Shown piece by piece: positions 33,392 to 37,084 of a DNA stretch of 37,084 nucleotides. How positions within the stretch are numbered: position 1 is the first letter of the stretch; every line of letters begins with the position of its first letter. The notes below the pieces were generated by a model. It ran no database searches, was not told the DNA's origin, and saw only the letters and a list, made by a program, of their open reading frames with translations. The position numbers and the translations under genes were made by a program. This DNA is from Endothia cerciana (Eukaryota; Ascomycota; Sordariomycetes; Diaporthales; Cryphonectriaceae): positions 703,086 to 740,169 of the forward strand of contig JALRMH010000015.1 of NCBI GenBank assembly GCA_026119935.1. Direction: 5' to 3'.

Positions 33392-34331
33392 GATGTGGTT
33401 GGGCCCACCCGTTCTCGGCTGGTGCGGGTGAGGTCGACCTGTCCTGGCTAGATTTCAGGGTGAGGATGGTCGAGGGTTGTATGAGAGATGCCCACGCATA
33501 TCGGGTACGGTGAGTGTGGTTCTGTGAAGGATGGGGTTGATCTCCAATGCCGGGCCTAAGCGTCTGAACAGCTTGACGGCAACTAGGAGAGGCAGCAGTC
33601 GACAACTCCTCCGCCAGAGATGGGGGTAGGACAAAAGGGGGGGGGGGTGGTTTGGGCTGGTGCCGGGCTGGACCATTCATCAGTACGTATCGGCTTCCTT
33701 CCACATTCCCGCCCAAGTCATTGTCCAGGCCAGCACGCTCTGAAGGGAGGTATCATCATCCCGTGGCGAGACGAGACACGAAAGGGGCGAAGCGGTACAG
33801 TTTCAGCACGGTCGAGGGACCTGGTGATCTGAGACTCAAAGCCACGGGTGTAGCCGATGAGATTAGAAGTCCTCGGAGGGACGGTAGACGGGGGAAGGGG
33901 GGGGGGGTGGGAAAGGGCAGGAGAGGTGGGGAGAGACTGCACATCAGGTGTTGTGGAAAATGGTCGTCTTCATATTATGCGGCTGATCTGGCGAGATTGG
34001 CCACAATGTAGGATAGGTTTTGATGGATAGTGCCCGGCATAACTCAACAGAGAGCCGAAACTGAATTTTTTGTTTTTTTTCTTTCTTTCTTTCTTTCCTT
34101 CCTCCCCCCCACAGATTGTTTGGGTCCTTCCTGGTGTCTAATTTGGATATACTGTATTGCCTATTCCGAGATTAGCACATGGTGAAAGCCGATTGGCAAG
34201 TGGTTCTAACCACCACAAGAGCCGGGTGGTTATCACGCACCAGGTCAACAGATACAGGGAGGGGGCCGGGTGATTGCATGTCTCCGGCACCACATGTATA
34301 TGGGTTACCCACATTGGGGGGCCTAGACCGG
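33392..34331. other. Convergent intergenic region, disordered protein / deoxyhypusine synthase
   Basis: It contains the two 3' flanks, G-runs at about 33637-33647 and 33896-33907, and a T/CTTT-rich stretch (34067-34101). No gene is visible. Confidence 0.5.
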
Positions 34332-35465
34332 TCATGGGACGCCGCCCTGCCCTGCCTGCTGGTCCTTGGCGAAGGTACAGGCCACGATGAGAGGAAAACA
34401 GGCTGTCGCCTCGACGTAGACCTTGACGCTCTCGGCGTCGGGCCTGATCTTACCCCAGCTCACGGCCTCGTCGGGCCTCGCGCCGGCGTCGCTCGCGTCG
34501 AACTCCTGGGCGGTGTTGATATAGACGGCGTAGTCAGCACCGTTCCTCATCAGGTTCGCGTTCGCGATGTGGTGCTTGACGACGCCCCCGCCCAGGATGA
34601 TCATGCCGGTGCGCCTCGCGCGCACGGCGATGGTGTTGATGCGGCGGACGTCCTCGACGATGTCGATCCTGAGCTTCCTCGGCGAGGCCCTGAAGGAGTG
34701 GAAGTACAGCATGTCGCCCAGGCTGCCGTCGGTGAGGGCGGGGCAGAAGACGGGGATCCTGTTCCTGTAGGCCCAGTAGCAGACGGACTCCTCGCTGCCG
34801 ACCTCCCTGCCCAGGCGGTGGATGACCTTGGACGGCGTCCAGTCCAGCTCGCCCTCGACCTCGTCGCCGTAGACGTCCACGTGCCTGCCGGTGCGCCTGC
34901 TCTCCTCCTGCTCCTCGAGCATCCGGTCGAGGATGGGCACGACCCAGTCCTCGAACCTGCAGTAGTTCTCGTTGGGCACGACCATGTTCCCGATGCGGTT
35001 CAGCCCCCCGGCGCGCATCTCGGCGCCGGGCGTGGTGAAGCTGCCCATGTACGTGTGGCCGAGGCACTTGATGAGGTCCTCCTCGACGCCGCCGGCGGTG
35101 GTGACGACGCACGACACGTGCCTGTGCTCGACGAGCCACCTCAGCGTGCCGCGGAGGCCCGAGGAGATGAGGTTGGAGGTGTAGCCCAGGAAGACGGTGG
35201 TGCCGTCGCCGGTGGCGGGGTCGCGCCAGGCGCGCATGTTGTTGATGATGTCGACGGCCCTGGCCTGCGCCGAGGCCTGGATGCCCATGTGCCTCATCCC
35301 GCGCAGGAGGTCGCAGGCGGTCGCCGGGCGCGGGAGCCTGTTGAAGTCGAGCTCCTGGACGGGCTGGGAGCCGGCGGGCATCACGCCGCCCACGAGGACG
35401 GCGTCCCTGGCCGCCGAGGGGGCGCCGGCGCCGGCGCCCGTGCCCGTCGCGGGGCGGGATGACAT
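34332..35465 (-). CDS. Deoxyhypusine synthase
   Basis: Minus strand, single exon, 377 residues, about the usual length. Recognised from the NAD-binding and substrate segments: TTVFLGYTSNLISSGLR, CVVTTAGGVEEDLIKCL, PALTDGSLGDMLYFHS, KHHIANANLMRNGADYAVYI and ARPDEAVSWGKIRPD, where K339 is the catalytic lysine that forms the enzyme-imine intermediate. Family knowledge: this cytosolic homotetramer transfers the aminobutyl group of spermidine to one lysine of eIF5A, the first step of hypusine formation, with NAD as cofactor; it is normally essential. The short Gly/Ala-rich N-terminus is variable in the family. The start ATG at 35465 lies directly against a C-rich tract. It is convergent with the disordered protein gene. 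Confidence 0.96.
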   Translation of the reverse strand: MSSRPATGTGAGAGAPSAARDAVLVGGVMPAGSQPVQELDFNRLPRPATACDLLRGMRHMGIQASAQARAVDIINNMRAWRDPATGDGTTVFLGYTSNLISSGLRGTLRWLVEHRHVSCVVTTAGGVEEDLIKCLGHTYMGSFTTPGAEMRAGGLNRIGNMVVPNENYCRFEDWVVPILDRMLEEQEESRRTGRHVDVYGDEVEGELDWTPSKVIHRLGREVGSEESVCYWAYRNRIPVFCPALTDGSLGDMLYFHSFRASPRKLRIDIVEDVRRINTIAVRARRTGMIILGGGVVKHHIANANLMRNGADYAVYINTAQEFDASDAGARPDEAVSWGKIRPDAESVKVYVEATACFPLIVACTFAKDQQAGQGGVP

Positions 35466-35493
35466 GGGGAGGGGGAGGGGGAGGGGGAGGGGG
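35466..35493. repeat. GGGGGA tandem repeat against the deoxyhypusine synthase start
   Basis: Four to five G5A units directly upstream of the start codon; on the mRNA sense strand this is a CCCCCT repeat. The plus strand could form a G-quadruplex. Confidence 0.9.
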
Positions 35494-36155
35494 CGCGGGG
35501 GCGACAGGCAGCTGGTCTCCTAGGAGGGCGGGGAGGAACCTACAGATGCAGACACGGCAAGGGGGTTCAGGGACAAGGACGGCGAGGTAGGGTGACGACG
35601 TCGAGGATGCCAGCCCATTATGACGAGCTGGAAGATTGTATAACATAGCACTCGGGGCGACCCTGTAGCGAGTGCTGACTAAGCCCACCACCACCAGGAC
35701 CCCCCCACCATATCAAGCAAGCCTTTTTCCTGCAGCCTCTAGCTGGCCCTGGGACTCTTCAACCAGACCACGACGGATAATTATTCCTCTCGTCTCTGTC
35801 TGTTTACTTATTAGCATCTCAACCTCTGGTGGCCCGTTCATTCAGCCCTGATGTCACGGTCCGTCCCTTGCCAGATCTGATAAGAAGTTTGAGATAGGAC
35901 CCCCCGGGCGTGGCTATAGCGGTTCTAGCGTCAAACAAAGGGAAGCGGGGGGGGGGGAGAAAGAAAGAAAGGAAAAGGAAAAAATATAAAATAAAGAATA
36001 AAAAATAAAGAATAAAAAAGACAGGGAGAAAAAACCTCAGACCTTGGGACGTGGAACCTCGTTGGAGAGCGCGGAGAGGTGCAGGCGCGGCACTCGGCAG
36101 GGCTGCGGCACAGCGCCTAAACTAAACCTTAAGTGGAGGTAGCGCGATCTGCTGT

Positions 36156-36173
36156 GGCACCCCTCTAGGTGCC
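36156..36173. repeat. Short perfect hairpin GGCACC-N6-GGTGCC
   Basis: A six-base stem and six-base loop followed by repeated CCCCTAG(A/G) motifs to about 36195. It is too short to assign a role. Confidence 0.6.
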
Positions 36174-37004
36174 CCCTAGAAGGCCCCCCCTAGGCCTGAT
36201 CTGGCTGCCGCGGCTGCTGAGGAGAGTGGTTCCAGGTGCCAGGCCTGCCAGGCCCTGCCACCCTGCCCTGCGGTGGGTGGGTGCTGACACCACCACCCGC
36301 AAACAAACTTTGGGTCCTGGCACCTGTCTCCTACCTTTGAAACTCCTCAACCTCCCAAAGGACGACGACCTCAGAAAACAAGACACCAACCACCAAGACA
36401 CGCCTCGCACAGCCGACCCGACCACGACAACACCCGCAGCGCCCCCGTGTCTGCGTCCCTACCCTTGGGTCTCCCCTCGACCCCTCTGATCAGGACCCAG
36501 GTGCTGCGGGCCCCCTTCAGGTCAGGTCAGGTCAGGTCCAGGCGCCGGTCGGGTCCTCATCCGGCAGCGTCGTCGTCGCGCCGCCTGGGTCGGGCCATCG
36601 TCAGACGCGCGCGGGCCGACACACGAGCGAGAGGGGAAGGAGAGGAGAGGAGATCCACTGCGCGGAAGGGGAGGTCGACATGTGCATTGTCCTCGCAGCT
36701 GTGCCCTCCCGCTCCCGCTTCTGACAGGACACACGCAACCAGGGGGCACAGTGTGGTTGTGCCCTCTCTGCCCTCTCTGCCCTCTCGACCGAGAGACATG
36801 TACGCTGAGCCCCCTCCCTCTAGCTGTTTCTGCCGGCCTGCCTGTTCCCATTCACCACTCCTCGCCGCCCCGTTTGTTCCTGTCCGTGTCCAATGCCCTG
36901 TGTCAGTCGTCAGTCGTCAGTCGTCGTCGTCGTCGTTCCCCCCACCGCCAGGCTGATCTCGTCCCTATATGTCGCTTTGCTGCACACACCGTCGTGGCGA
37001 CCCA

Positions 37005-37084
37005 TCCTCACCCTCACCCTCACCCTCACCCTCATCCCCCTCCTCTCTCCTCTCCTCTCCTCTCCTCTCCTCTCTCCTCTCCTC
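37005..37084. repeat. CCCTCA and TCCTC repeats at the window edge
   Basis: Five CCCTCA hexamers are followed by TCCTC pentamers that run off the window. The hexamer differs from the fungal telomere unit CCCTAA, so this is a simple repeat rather than a chromosome end. Confidence 0.85.

Larger units (their letters stand above)
35494..37084. other. Upstream region of deoxyhypusine synthase and right edge of the window
   Basis: No gene is supported. A G-run and A-rich block lie at about 35948-36020, a short inverted repeat at 36156-36173, a TCAGG repeat at 36519-36539, GTC repeats at 36905-36937, CCCTCA repeats at 37005-37034 and TCCTC repeats from 37041 to the edge. The pyrimidine-rich final kilobase could be the promoter and leader of a plus-strand gene beyond the window. 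Confidence 0.45.

Noticed and set aside
34179..35462. 427-codon plus-strand frame opposite deoxyhypusine synthase
   Set aside because: It is the antisense shadow of a clearly recognised enzyme and has an Asp/Val/Gly-rich artefactual composition.
37005..37034. CCCTCA hexamers as possible telomere or subtelomere
   Set aside because: The unit differs from CCCTAA and it grades directly into a TCCTC microsatellite.
1..37084. CRISPR array, inserted transposon, biosynthetic cluster or defence island
   Set aside because: No spaced direct repeats, transposase, reverse transcriptase, terminal repeats or clustered pathway enzymes are visible; the recognisable genes are unrelated housekeeping functions.

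Overview
The window looks like nuclear DNA of a filamentous ascomycete (Pezizomycotina, probably a Sordariomycete; I cannot name the genus). The evidence is GC-rich coding sequence with a strong preference for C or G at third codon positions, short introns with fungal splice signals (GTRNGT donors, CTGAC-type branch sites), long intergenic regions full of microsatellites and G/C homopolymers, and the closest family resemblance of the recognisable proteins.

Layout: 1-2552 has no gene. A secreted/Golgi LicD-family (MNN4-like) protein lies at 2553-3487 (+). A ubiquitin-like/WLM metalloprotease (5524-7035, -) and the HDEL receptor ERD2 (7593-8528, +, four exons) are divergent and share a 557-bp promoter interval. 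A long gap leads to an unrecognised single-pass membrane protein with a Ser/Gln-rich ectodomain (10927-12820, +). This is convergent with a large kinesin (14618-20303, -). A 5.3-kb interval without a supportable gene separates the kinesin from EME1 (25575-27875, +), the non-catalytic partner of the MUS81 endonuclease. Then come HMG-CoA lyase (28596-29862, +, with a GC-AG intron), an unrecognised 863-residue disordered protein (30800-33391, +), and deoxyhypusine synthase (34332-35465, -). The last 1.6 kb is upstream sequence of deoxyhypusine synthase and perhaps of a gene beyond the window.

The genes are ordinary housekeeping functions (glycan modification, ER retrieval, protein or DNA-protein crosslink proteolysis, microtubule transport, recombination repair, leucine catabolism, eIF5A hypusination). 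Nothing suggests a biosynthetic cluster, an operon-like unit, a mobile element or a defence system. I did not find a novel multi-gene system. The items most worth a second look are the two unrecognised proteins, an apparent reading-frame problem at the 3' end of the WLM protease inside a tandem repeat, a GC-AG intron, and a likely 51-bp in-frame intron hidden in the kinesin ORF.
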